This document shows positions 8,360-20,345 of a DNA stretch of 64,000 bases, one piece after another (within the stretch, counting starts at the first letter, position 1; each line of letters opens with the position of its first letter). Source of the DNA: Osmia lignaria lignaria (Eukaryota; Arthropoda; Insecta; Hymenoptera; Megachilidae); contig NW_027478160.1 in assembly GCF_051020975.1 (NCBI RefSeq), positions 9,260,001 to 9,324,000 of the forward strand. Direction: 5' to 3'. Under the pieces are notes generated by a model. It was not told the origin of the DNA. It saw nothing but the letters and a program-made list of their open reading frames with translations, and did no database searches. A program made the position numbers and the translations under genes.

Positions 8360-11257
8360 GATGAGATGCGTAGTTCTCGAGATATATTAAGATATTTAAA
8401 AGTTCCGAAGCCGCACCAACATAATAGAGATACAGAAACACCGTGGCCCCTTTCTTTGAGATAACTCTGCACTATTGCGAGCTGTAAATGCCACTTCCAG
8501 CTTAGCTGTGCAGAAGAAGAACAACAAGAAGAAGAAATATCTCGAAATATGTCAGTCAGGCCCCTGCCCTTGAGATATATCTGCAAATATCTCGGAAACG
8601 AAGCGAGCTATGGCAAAATGTTAAGAGACCTTTTTTGTAGAGAATTAAGTTTCCTACTTTTTATGTTCTATGATATTTTTTGATCAGATGCGTAGTTCTC
8701 GAGATATATCAAGATATTTAAAAGTTCCGAAGCCGCACCAACATAATAGAGATACAGAAACACCGTGGCCCCTTTCTTTGAGATAACTCTGCACTATTGC
8801 GAGCTGCAAATGCCACTTCCAGCTTAGCTGTGCAGAAGAAGAACAACAAGAAGAAGAAATATCTCGAAATATGTCCGTCAGGCCCCTTCCCTTGAGATAA
8901 ATCTGCAAATATCTCGGAAACGAAGAGAGCTATGGCAAAATGTTAAGAGACCTTTTTTGTAGAGAATTAAGTTTCCTACTTTTCATGTTCTATGATATTT
9001 TTTGATCAGATGCGTAGTTCTCGAGATATATCAAGATATTTAAAAGTTCCGAAGCCGCACCAACATAATAGAGATACAGAAACACCGTGGCCCCTTTCTT
9101 TGAGATAACTCTGCACTATTGCGAGCTGCAAATGCCACTTCCAGCTTAGCTGTGCAGAAGAAGAACAACAAGAAGAAGAAATATCTCGAAATATGTCCGT
9201 CAGGCCCCTTCCCTTGAGATAAATCTGCAAATATCTCGGAAACGAAGCGAGCTATGGCAAAATGTTAAGAGACCCTTTTTGTAGAGAATTAAGTTTCCCA
9301 CTTTTTATGTTCTATGATATTTTTTGATCAGACGCGTAGTTCTCGAGATATATCAAGATATTTAAAAGTTCCGAAGCCGCACCAACATAATAGAGATACA
9401 GAAACACCGTGGCCCCTTTCTTTGAGATAACTCTGCACTATTGCGAGCTGCAAATGCCACTTCCAGCTTAGCTGTGCAGAAGAAGAACAACAAGAAGAAG
9501 AAATATCTCGAAATATGTCCGTCAGGCCCCTTCCCTTGAGATAAATCTGCAAATATCTCGGAAACCAAGCGAGCTATGGCAAAATGTTAAGAGACCTTAT
9601 TTGTAGAGAATTAAGTTTCCTACTTTTTATGTTCTACGATATTTTTTGATCAGATGCGTAGTTCTCGAGATATATCAAGATATTTAAAAGTTCCGAAGCT
9701 GCACCAACAGAATAGAGATACAGAAACACCGTGGCCCCTTTCTTTGAGATAGCTCTGCACTATTGCGCGCTGCAAATGCCACTTCCAGCTTAGCTGTGCA
9801 GTAGAAGAACAACAAGAAGAAGAAATATCTCGAAATATGTCCGTCAGGCCCCTTCCCTTGAGATAAATCTGCAAATATCTCGGAAACGAAGAGAGCTATG
9901 GCAAAATGTTAAGAGACCTTTTTTGTAGAGAATTAAGTTTCCTACTTTTTATGTTCTATGATATTTTTTGATCGGATGCGTAGTTCTCGAGATATATCAA
10001 GATATTTAAAAGTTCCGAAGCCGCACCAACATAATAGAGATACAGAAACACCGTGGCCCCTTTCTTTGAGATAACTCTGCACTATTGCGAGCTGCAAATG
10101 CCACTTCCAGCTTAGCTGTGCAGAAGAAGAACAACAAGAAGAAGAAATATCTCGAAATATGTCCGTCAGGCCCCTTCCCTTGAGATAAATCTGCAAATAT
10201 CTCGGAAACGAAGCGAGCTATGGCAAAATGTTAAGAGACCTTTTTTGTAGAGAATTAAGTTTCCTGCTTTTTATGTTCTATGATATTTTTTGATCAGATG
10301 CGTAGTTCTCGAGATATATCAAGATATTTAAAAGTTCCGAAGCCGCACCAACATAATAGAGATACAGAAACACCGTGGCCCCTTTCTTTGAGATAACTCT
10401 GCACTATTGCGAGCTGCAAATGCCACTTCCAGCTTAGCTGTGCAGAAGAGGAACAACAAGAAGAAGAAATATCTCGGAATATGTCCGTCAGGCCCCTTCC
10501 CTTGAGATAAATCTGCAAATATCTCGGAAACGATGCCAGCTATGGGAAAATGTTAAGAGACCTTTTTTGTAGAGAATTAAGTTTCCTACTTTTTATCTTC
10601 TATGATATTTTTTGATCAGATGCGTAGTTCTGGAGATATATCAAGATATTTAAAAGTTCCGAAGCCGCACCAACATAATAGAGATACAGAAACACCGTGG
10701 CCCCTTTCTTTGAGATAACTGTGCACTAGTGCGAGCCGCAAATGCCACTTCCAGCTTAGCTGTGCAGAAGAAGAACAACAAGAAGAAGAAATATCTCGAA
10801 ATATGTCCGTCAGGCCCCTTCCCTTGAGATAAATCTGCAAATATCTCGGAAACGAAGCGAGCTATGGCAAAATGTTAAGAGACCCTTTTTGTAGAGAATT
10901 AAGTTTCCCACTTTTTATGTTCTATGATATTTTTTGATCAGACGCGTAGGTCTCGAGATATATCAAGATATTTACAAGTTCCGAAGCCGCACCAACATAA
11001 TAGAGATACAGAAACACCGTGGCCCCTTTCTTTGAGATAACTCTGCACTATTGCGAGCTGCAAATGCCACTTCCAGCTTAGCTGTGCAGAAGAAGAACAA
11101 CAAGAAGAAGAAATATCTCGAAATATGTCCGTCAGGCCCCTTCCCTTGAGATATATCTGCAAATATCTCGGAAACGAAGCGAGCTATGCCAAAATGTTAA
11201 GAGACCTTTTTTGTAGACAATTATGTTTCCTACAATTTATGTTCTATGATATTTTTT

Positions 11258-13511
11258 GATCAGATGCGTAGTTTTCGAGATATATCGAGATATTTAAAAG
11301 ATCCGAAGCCGCACCAACATAATAGAGATACAGAAACACCGTGGCCCCTTTCTTTGATATAACTCTGCACTAGTGCGAGCCGCAAATGCCGCTTCCAGCT
11401 TAGCTGTGCAGAAGAAGAACAACAAGAAGAAGAAATATCTCGAAATATGTCCGTCAGGCCCCTTCCCTCGAGATAAATCTGCAAATATCTCGGAAACGAA
11501 GAGAGCTATGGCAAAATGTTAAGAGACCTTTTTTGTAGAGAATTAAGTTTCCTACTTTTTATGTTCTATGATATTTTTTGATCGGATGCGTAGTTCTCGA
11601 GATATATCAAGATATTTAAAAGTTCCGAAGCCGCACCAACATAATAGAGATACAGAAACACCGTGGCCCCTTTCTTTGAGATAACTCTGCACTATTGCGA
11701 GCTGCAAATGCCACTTCCAGCTTAGCTGTGCAGAAGAAGAACAACAAGAAGAAGAAATATCTCGAAATATGTCCGTCAGACCCCTTCCCTCGAGATAAAT
11801 CTGCAAATATCTCGGAAACGAAGAGAGCTATGGCAAAATGTTAAGAGACCTTTTTTGTAGAGAATTAAGTTTCCTACTTTTCATGTTCTATGATATTTTT
11901 TGATCAGATGCGTAGTTCTCGAGATATATCAAGATATTTAAACGTTCCGAAGCCGCACCAACATAATAGAGATACAGAAACACCGTGGCCCCTTTCTTTG
12001 AGATAACTCTGCACTATTGCGCGCTGCAAATGCCACTTCCAGCTTAGCTGTGCAGAAGAAGAACAACAAGAAGAAGAAATATCTCGAAATATGTCCGTCA
12101 GGCCCCTTCCCTTGAGATAAATCTGCAAATATCTCGGAAACGAAGCGAGCTATGGCAAAATGTTAAGAGACCTTTTTTGTAGAGAATTAAGTTTCCTGCT
12201 TTTTATGTTCTATGATATTTTTTGATCAGATGCGTAGTTCTCGAGATATATCAAGATATTTAAAAGTTCCGAAGCCGCACCAACATAATAGAGATACAGA
12301 AACACCGTGGCCCCTTTCTTTGAGATAACTCTGCACTATTGCGAGCTGCAAATGCCACTTCCAGCTTAGCTGTGCAGAAGAGGAACAACAAGAAGAAGAA
12401 ATATCTCGGAATATGTCCGTCAGGCCCCTTCCCTTGAGATAAATCTGCAAATATCTCGGAAACGATGCCAGCTATGGGAAAATGTTAAGAGACCTTTTTT
12501 GTAGAGAATTAAGTTTCCTACTTTTTATCTTCTATGATATTTTTTGATCAGATGCGTAGTTCTAGAGATATATCAAGATATTTAAAAGTTCCGAAGCCGC
12601 ACCAACATAATAGAGATACAGAAACACCGTGGCCCCTTTCTTTGAGATAACTGTGCACTAGTGCGAGCCGCAAATGCCACTTCCAGCTTAGCTGTGCAGA
12701 AGAAGAACAACAAGAAGAAGAAATATCTCGAAATATGTCCGTCAGGCCCCTTCCCTTGAGATAAATCTGCAAATATCTCGGAAACGAAGCGAGCTATGGC
12801 AAAATGTTAAGAGACCCTTTTTGTAGAGAATTAAGTTTCCCACTTTTTATGTTCTATGATATTTTTTGATCAGACGCGTAGTTCTCGAGATATATCAAGA
12901 TATTTACAAGTTCCGAAGCCGCACCAACATAATAGAGATACAGAAACACCGTGGCCCCTTTCTTTGAGATAACTCTGCACTATTGCGAGCTGCAAATGCC
13001 ACTTCCAGCTTAGCTGTGCAGAAGAAGAACAACAAGAAGAAGAAATATCTCGAAATATGTCCGTCAGGCCCCTTCCCTTGAGATAAATCTGCAAATATCT
13101 CGGAAACGAAGAGAGCTATGGCAAAATGTTAAGAGACCTTTTTTGTAGAGAATTAAGTTTCCTACTTTTCATGTTCTATGATATTTTTTGATCAGATGCG
13201 TAGTTCTCGAGATATATCAAGATATTTAAACGTTCCGAAGCCGCACCAACATAATAGAGATACAGAAACACCGTGGCCCCTTTCTTTGAGATAACTCTGC
13301 ACTATTGCGCGCTGCAAATGCCACTTCCAGCTTAGCTGTGCAGAAGAAGAACAACAAGAAGAAGAAATATCTCGAAATATGTCCGTCAGGCCCCTTCCCT
13401 TGAGATATATCTGCAAATATCTCGGAAACGAAGCGAGCTATGCCAAAATGTTAAGAGACCTTTTTTGTAGACAATTATGTTTCCTACAATTTATGCTCTA
13501 TGATATTTTTT
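11258..13511. repeat. Domain 2 HOR unit 1 (7 monomers, 2254 bp)
   Basis: Monomer order is X, Y, Z, W, V, U, Z. Each type carries its own variants, such as GATCGG in Y at 11580 and CGATGCCAGC in W near 12472. The unit is exactly seven times 322 bp. Confidence 0.88.
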
Positions 13512-14093
13512 GATCAGATGCGTAGTTTTCGAGATATATCGAGATATTTAAAAGATCCGAAGCCGCACCAACATAATAGAGATACAGAAACACCGTGGCC
13601 CCTTTCTTTGATATAACTCTGCACTAGTGCGAGCCGCAAATGCCGCTTCCAGCTTAGCTGTGCAGAAGAAGAACAACAAGAAGAAGAAATATCTCGAAAT
13701 ATGTCCGTCAGGCCCCTTCCCTCGAGATAAATCTGCAAATATCTCGGAAACAAAGAGAGCTATGGCAAAATGTTAAGAGACCTTTTTTGTAGAGAATTAA
13801 GTTTCCTACTTTTTATGTTCTATGATATTTTTTGATCGGATGCGTAGTTCTCGAGATATATCAAGATATTTAAAAGTTCCGAAGCCGCACCAACATAATA
13901 GAGATACAGAAACACCGTGGCCCCTTTCTTTGAGATAACTCTGCACTATTGCGAGCTGCAAATGCCACTTCCAGCTTAGCTGTGCAGAAGAAGAACAACA
14001 AGAAGAAGAAATATCTCGAAATATGTCCGTCAGACCCCTTCCCTCGAGATAAATCTGCAAATATCTCGGAAACGAAGAGAGCTATGGCAAAAT

Positions 14094-14103
14094 GTTAAAG
14101 ACC
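14094..14103. repeat. Shared one-base deletion variant GTTAAAGACC
   Basis: Most copies read GTTAAGAGACC. This shorter form recurs at 16346-16355 and 21498-21507, each time in a Y-type monomer (GATCGG, CAGACCCC) that follows an X-type copy. As a rare length change it is a good marker of common descent. Confidence 0.9.
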
Positions 14104-15442
14104 TTTTTTGTAGAGAATTAAGTTTCCTACTTTTCATGTTCTATGATATTTTTTGATCAGATGCGTAGTTCTCGAGATATATCAAGATATTTAAACGTTC
14201 CGAAGCCGCACCAACATAATAGAGATACAGAAACACCGTGGTCCCTTTCTTTGAGATAACTCTGCACTATTGCGCGCTGCAAATGCCACTTCCAGCTTAG
14301 CTGTGCAGAAGAAGAACAACAAGAAGAAGAAATATCTCGAAATATGTCCGTCAGGCCCCTTCCCTTGAGATAAATCTGCAAATATCTCGGAAACGAAGCG
14401 AGCTATGGCAAAATGTTAAGAGACCTTTTTTGTAGAGAATTAAGTTTCCTGCTTTTTATGTTCTATGATATTTTTTGATCAGATGCGTAGTTCTCGAGAT
14501 ATATCAAGATATTTAAAAGTTCCGAAGCCGCACCAACATAATAGAGATACAGAAACACCGTGGCCCCTTTCTTTGAGATAACTCTGCACTATTGCGAGCT
14601 GCAAATGCCACTTCCAGCTTAGCTGTGCAGAAGAGGAACAACAAGAAGAAGAAATATCTCGGAATATGTCCGTCAGGCCCCTTCCCTTGAGATAAATCTG
14701 CAAATATCTCGGAAACGATGCCAGCTATGGGAAAATGTTAAGAGACCTTTTTTGTAGAGAATTAAGTTTCCTACTTTTTATCTTCTATGATATTTTTTGA
14801 TCAGATGCGTAGTTCTAGAGATATATCAAGATATTTAAAAGTTCCGAAGCCGCACCAACATAATAGAGATACAGAAACACCGTGGCCCCTTTCTTTGAGA
14901 TAACTGTGCACTAGTGCGAGCCGCAAATGCCACTTCCAGCTTAGCTGTGCAGAAGAAGAACAACAAGAAGAAGAAATATCTCGAAATATGTCCGTCAGGC
15001 CCCTTCCCTTGAGATATATCTGCAAATATCTCGGAAACGAAGCGAGCTATGCCAAAATGTTAAGAGACCTTTTTTGTAGACAATTATGTTTCCTACAATT
15101 TATGTTCTATGGTATTTTTTGATCAGATGCGTAGTTTTCGAGATATATCGAGATATTTAAAAGATCCGAAGCCGCACCAACATAATAGAGATACAGAAAC
15201 ACCGTGGCCCCTTTCTTTGATATAACTCTGCACTAGTGCGAGCCGCAAATGCCGCTTCCAGCTTAGCTGTGCAGAAGAAGAACAACAAGAAGAAGAAATA
15301 TCTCGAAATATGTCCGTCAGGCCCCTTCCCTCGAGATAAATCTGCAAATATCTCGGAAACGAAGAGAGCTATGGCAAAATGTTAAGAGACCTTTTTTGTA
15401 GAGAATTAAGTTTCCTACTTTTCATGTTCTATGATATTTTTT

Positions 15443-15764
15443 GATCGGATGCGTAGTTCTCGAGATATATCAAGATATTTAAACGTTCCGAAGCCGCACC
15501 AACATAATAGAGATACAGAAACACCGTGGCCCCTTTCTTTGAGATAACTCTGCACTATTGCGCGCTGCAAATGCCACTTCCAGCTTAGCTGTGCAGAAGA
15601 AGAACAACAAGAAGAAGAAATATCTCGAAATATGTCCGTCAGGCCCCTTCCCTTGAGATATATCTGCAAATATCTCGGAAACGAAGCGAGCTATGCCAAA
15701 ATGTTAAGAGACCTTTTTTGTAGACAATTATGTTTCCTACAATTTATGCTCTATGATATTTTTT
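15443..15764. repeat. Chimeric monomer (Y mark inside a Z monomer)
   Basis: Upstream it has CTTTTCATG, which precedes Z monomers, and downstream AAACGTTCCG and TTGCGCGCTGC, both Z marks. The site at 15447 reads GATCGG, otherwise the mark of Y in this domain. The Y-like segment is at most about 60 bp, so either a very short conversion tract or a single recurrent A-to-G change explains it. Confidence 0.7.
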
Positions 15765-18017
15765 GATCAGATGCGTAGTTTTCGAGATATATCGAGATAT
15801 TTAAAAGATCCGAAGCCGCACCAACATAATAGAGATACAGAAACACCGTGGCCCCTTTCTTTGATATAACTCTGCACTAGTGCGAGCCGCAAATGCCGCT
15901 TCCAGCTTAGCTGTGCAGAAGAAGAACAACAAGAAGAAGAAATATCTCGAAATATGTCCGTCAGGCCCCTTCCCTCGAGATAAATCTGCAAATATCTCGG
16001 AAACGAAGAGAGCTATGGCAAAATGTTAAGAGACCTTTTTTGTAGAGAATTAAGTTTCCTACTTTTTATGTTCTATGATATTTTTTGATCGGATGCGTAG
16101 TTCTCGAGATATATCAAGATATTTAAAAGTTCCGAAGCCGCACCAACATAATAGAGATACAGAAACACCGTGGCCCCTTTCTTTGAGATAACTCTGCACT
16201 ATTGCGAGCTGCAAATGCCACTTCCAGCTTAGCTGTGCAGAAGAAGAACAACAAGAAGAAGAAATATCTCGAAATATGTCCGTCAGACCCCTTCCCTCGA
16301 GATAAATCTGCAAATATCTCGGAAACGAAGAGAGCTATGGCAAAATGTTAAAGACCTTTTTTGTAGAGAATTAAGTTTCCTACTTTTCATGTTCTATGAT
16401 ATTTTTTGATCAGATGCGTAGTTCTCGAGATATATCAAGATATTTAAACGTTCCGAAGCCGCACCAACATAATAGAGATACAGAAACACCGTGGCCCCTT
16501 TCTTTGAGATAACTCTGCACTATTGCGCGCTGCAAATGCCACTTCCAGCTTAGCTGTGCAGAAGAAGAACAACAAGAAGAAGAAATATCTCGAAATATGT
16601 CCGTCAGGCCCCTTCCCTTGAGATAAATCTGCAAATATCTCGGAAACGAAGCGAGCTATGGCAAAATGTTAAGAGACCTTTTTTGTAGAGAATTAAGTTT
16701 CCTGCTTTTTATGTTCTATGATATTTTTTGATCAGATGCGTAGTTCTCGAGATATATCAAGATATTTAAAAGTTCCGAAGCCGCACCAACATAATAGAGA
16801 TACAGAAACACCGTGGCCCCTTTCTTTGAGATAACTCTGCACTATTGCGAGCTGCAAATGCCACTTCCAGCTTAGCTGTGCAGAAGAGGAACAACAAGAA
16901 GAAGAAATATCTCGGAATATGTCCGTCAGGCCCCTTCCCTTGAGATAAATCTGCAAATATCTCGGAAACGATGCCAGCTATGGGAAAATGTTAAGAGACC
17001 TTTTTTGTAGAGAATTAAGTTTCCTACTTTTTATCTTCTATGATATTTTTTGATCAGATGCGTAGTTCTAGAGATATATCAAGATATTTAAAAGTTCCGA
17101 AGCCGCACCAACATAATAGAGATACAGAAACACCGTGGCCCCTTTCTTTGAGATAACTCTGCACTAGTGCGAGCCGCAAATGCCACTTCCAGCTTAGCTG
17201 TGCAGAAGAAGAACAACAAGAAGAAGAAATATCTCGAAATATGTCCGTCAGGCCCCTTCCCTTGAGATATATCTGCAAATATCTCGGAAACGAAGCGAGC
17301 TATGCCAAAATGTTAAGAGACCTTTTTTGTAGACAATTATGTTTCCTACAATTTATGTTCTATGATATTTTTTGATCAGATGCGTAGTTTTCGAGATATA
17401 TCGAGATATTTAAAAGATCCGAAGCCGCACCAACATAATAGAGATACAGAAACACCGTGGCCCCTTTCTTTGATATAACTCTGCACTAGTGCGAGCCGCA
17501 AATGCCGCTTCCAGCTTAGCTGTGCAGAAGAAGAACAACAAGAAGAAGAAATATCTCGAAATATGTCCGTCAGGCCCCTTCCCTCGAGATAAATCTGCAA
17601 ATATCTCGGAAACGAAGAGAGCTATGGCAAAATGTTAAGAGACCTTTTTTGTAGAGAATTAAGTTTCCTACTTTTTATGTTCTATGATATTTTTTGATCG
17701 GATGCGTAGTTCTCGAGATATATCAAGATATTTAAAAGTTCCGAAGCCGCACCAACATAATAGAGATACAGAAACACCGTGGCCCCTTTCTTTGAGATAA
17801 CTCTGCACTATTGCGAGCTGCAAATGCCACTTCCAGCTTAGCTGTGCAGAAGAAGAACAACAAGAAGAAGAAATATCTCGAAATATGTCCGTCAGACCCG
17901 TTCCCTCGAGATAAATCTGCAAATATCTCGGAAACGAAGAGAGCTATGGCAAAATGTTAAGAGACCTTTTTTGTAGAGAATTAAGTTTCCTACTTTTCAT
18001 GTTCTATGATATTTTTT
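15765..18017. repeat. Domain 2 HOR unit 3 (7 monomers, 2253 bp)
   Basis: Order is X, Y, Z, W, V, X, Y. The first five positions repeat unit 2 closely, including the one-base deletion in Y (GTTAAAGACC at 16346-16355), so units 2 and 3 share a recent common origin. It differs from unit 2 in the seventh monomer (Y instead of the Z-hybrid) and in V, which has CTCTGCACTAGTG instead of CTGTGCACTAGTG. Confidence 0.88.
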
Positions 18018-19306
18018 GATCAGATGCGTAGTTCTCGAGATATATCAAGATATTTAAAAGTTCCGAAGCCGCACCAACATAATAGAGATACAGAAACACC
18101 GTGGCCCCTTTCTTTGAGATAACTCTGCACTATTGCGCGCTGCAAATGCCACTTCCAGCTTAGCTGTGCAGAAGAAGAACAACAAGAAGAAGAAATATCT
18201 CGAAATATGTCCGTCAGGCCCCTTCCCTTGAGATAAATCTGCAAATATCTCGGAAACGAAGCGAGCTATGGCAAAATGTTAAGAGACCTTTTTTGTAGAG
18301 AATTAAGTTTCCTGCTTTTTATGTTCTATGATATTTTTTGATCAGATGCGTAGTTCTCGAGATATATCAAGATATTTAAAAGTTCCGAAGCCGCACCAAC
18401 ATAATAGAGATACAGAAACACCGTGGCCCCTTTCTTTGAGATAACTCTGCACTATTGCGAGCTGCAAATGCCACTTCCAGCTTAGCTGTGCGGAAGAGGA
18501 ACAACAAGAAGAAGAAATATCTCGGAATATGTCCGTCAGGCCCCTTCCCTTGAGATAAATCTGCAAATATCTCGGAAACGATGCCAGCTATGGGAAAATG
18601 TTAAGAGACCTTTTTTGTAGAGAATTAAGTTTCCTATATTTTATCTTCTATGATATTTTTTGTTCAGATGCGTAGTTCTAAGAGATATATCAAGATATTT
18701 AAAAATTCCGAAGCCGCACCAACATAATAGAGATACAGAAACACCGTGGCCCCTTTCTTTGAGATAACTGTGCACTAGTGCGAGCCGCAAATGCCACTTC
18801 CAGCTTAGCTGTGCAGAAGAAGAACAACAAGAAGAAGAAATATCTCGAAATATGTCCGTCAGGCCCCTTCCCTTGAGATAAATCTGCAAATATCTCGGAA
18901 ACGAAACGAGCTATGGCAAAATGTTAAGAGACCCTTTTTGTAGAGAATTAAGTTTCCCACTTTTTATGTTCTATGATATTTTTTGATCAGACGCGTAGTT
19001 CTCGCGATATATCAAGATATTTAAAAGTTCCGAAGCCGCACCAACATAATAGAGATACAGAAACACCGTGGCCCCTTTCTTTGAGATAACTCTGCACTAT
19101 TGCGAGCTGCAAATGCCACTTCCAGCTTAGCTGTGCAGAAGAAGAACAACAAGAAGAAGAAATATCTCGAAATATGTCCGTCAGGCCCCTTCCCTTGAGA
19201 TATATCTGCAAATATCTCGGAAACGAAGCGAGCTATGGCAAAATGTTAAGAGACCTTTTTTGTAGACAATTATGTTTCCTACAATTTATGTTCTATGATA
19301 TTTTTT
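18018..19306. repeat. Domain 2 HOR fragment (Z, W, V, U; 1289 bp)
   Basis: Four monomers follow the order Z, W, V, U seen in unit 1, then X at 19307. The V copy has a one-base gain (GTTCTAAGAGA near 18680) and has lost its GATC (TGTTCAG at 18661), so it is the most degraded V in the domain. Confidence 0.82.
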
Positions 19307-19921
19307 GATCAGATGCGTAGTTTTCGAGATATATCGAGATATTTAAAAGATCCGAAGCCGCACCAACATAATAGAGATACAGAAACACCGTGGCCCCTTT
19401 CTTTGATATAACTCTGCACTAGTGCGAGCCGCAAATGCCGCTTCCAGCTTAGCTGTGCAGAAGAAGAACAACAAGAAGAAGAAATATCTCGAAATATGTC
19501 CGTCAGGCCCCTTCCCTCGAGATAAATCTGCAAATATCTCGGAAACGAAGCGAGCTATGGCAAAATGTTAAGAGACCTTTTTTGTAGAGAATTAAGTTTC
19601 CTACGTTTTATGTTCTATGATATTCTTTGATCGGATGCGTAGTTCTCGAGATATATCAAGATATTTAAAAGCTCCGAAGCTGCACCAACATAATAGAGGT
19701 ACAGAAACACCGTGGCCCCTTTCTTTGAGATAACTCTGCACTATTGCGAGCTGCAAATGCCACTTCCAGCTTAGCTGTACAGAAGAAGAACAACAAGAAT
19801 AAGAAATATCTCGAAATATGTCCGTCAGGCCCCTTCCCTTGAGATAAATCTGCAAATATCTCGGAAACGAAGCGAGCTATGGCAAAATGTTAAGAGACCT
19901 TTTTTGTAGAGAATTATGTTT

Positions 19922-20345
19922 CCTACTTTTTATGTTCTATGATATTTTTCGATCAGAGGGGTAGTTCTCGAGATATATCAAGATATTTAAAAGTTCCGAA
20001 GCCGCACCAACATAATAGAGATACAGAAACACCGTGGCCCCTCTCTTTGAGATAACTCTGCACGATTGCGAGCTGGAAATGCCACTTCCAGTTTAGCTGT
20101 GCAGAAGAAGAACAACAAGAAGAAGAAATATCTCGAAATATGTCCGTCAGGACCCTTCCCTTGAGATAAATCTGCAAATATCTCGGAAACGAAGCGAGCT
20201 ATGGCAAAATGTTAAGAGACCTTTTTTGTAGAGAATTATGTTTCCTACAATTTAGGTTCTCTGATATTTTTTGATCAGAAGCGTAGTTTTCGAGATATAT
20301 CGAGATATTTAAAAGTTCCGAAGCCGCACCAACATAATAGAGATA
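19922..20345. repeat. Long-range identical segment, copy 1 (about 424 bp)
   Basis: It contains the unusual CGATCAGAGGGGTAG start, CCCCTCTCTTTG, CACGATTGCG, the CTGGAA/TTCCAG pair and ACAATTTAGGTTCTCTG. All positions compared agree with 29259-29682, 9337 bp away, which is 29 monomers less one base. Identity ends on the left at AATTATG versus AATTAAG and on the right at GATACGG versus GATACAG. Confidence 0.85.

Larger units (their letters stand above)
13512..15764. repeat. Domain 2 HOR unit 2 (7 monomers, 2253 bp)
   Basis: Order is X, Y, Z, W, V, X, Z-hybrid. It is one base short because Y lost a base in GTTAAGAGACC (GTTAAAGACC at 14094-14103). The last monomer (15443) has Z marks on both sides of a Y-type GATCGG. 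The first X has AAACAAAGAG near 13750 where the other X copies have AAACGAAG. Confidence 0.88.
8360..19628. repeat. Array domain 2: 7-monomer higher-order repeat family
   Basis: Six recurrent types define it: X (AGATCCGAAG, TTGATATAAC, CCGCTTCC, CCCTCGAG), Y (GATCGG with CAGACCCC), Z (TTGCGCGCTGC, often AAACGTTCCG), W (GAAGAGGAAC, ATCTCGGAAT, CGATGCCAGC), V (usually GTGCACTAGTG) and U (GACGCGTAG). X starts at 11258, 13512, 15121, 15765, 17374 and 19307. Three successive 7-mers are clear from 11258 to 18017. The left part (8360-11257) is less regular, running three plain copies, a U-like copy (9326), a domain-3-like copy (9648), then Y, W, V and U. Confidence 0.9.

Noticed and set aside
9362..9568. 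A second minus-strand 68-codon frame in some copies, and 65- and 76-codon plus-strand frames in others
   Set aside because: They appear only where single changes, such as AAACCAAGCG, create a start or remove a stop. They overlap the other frame and have no initiation context or conservation of their own.
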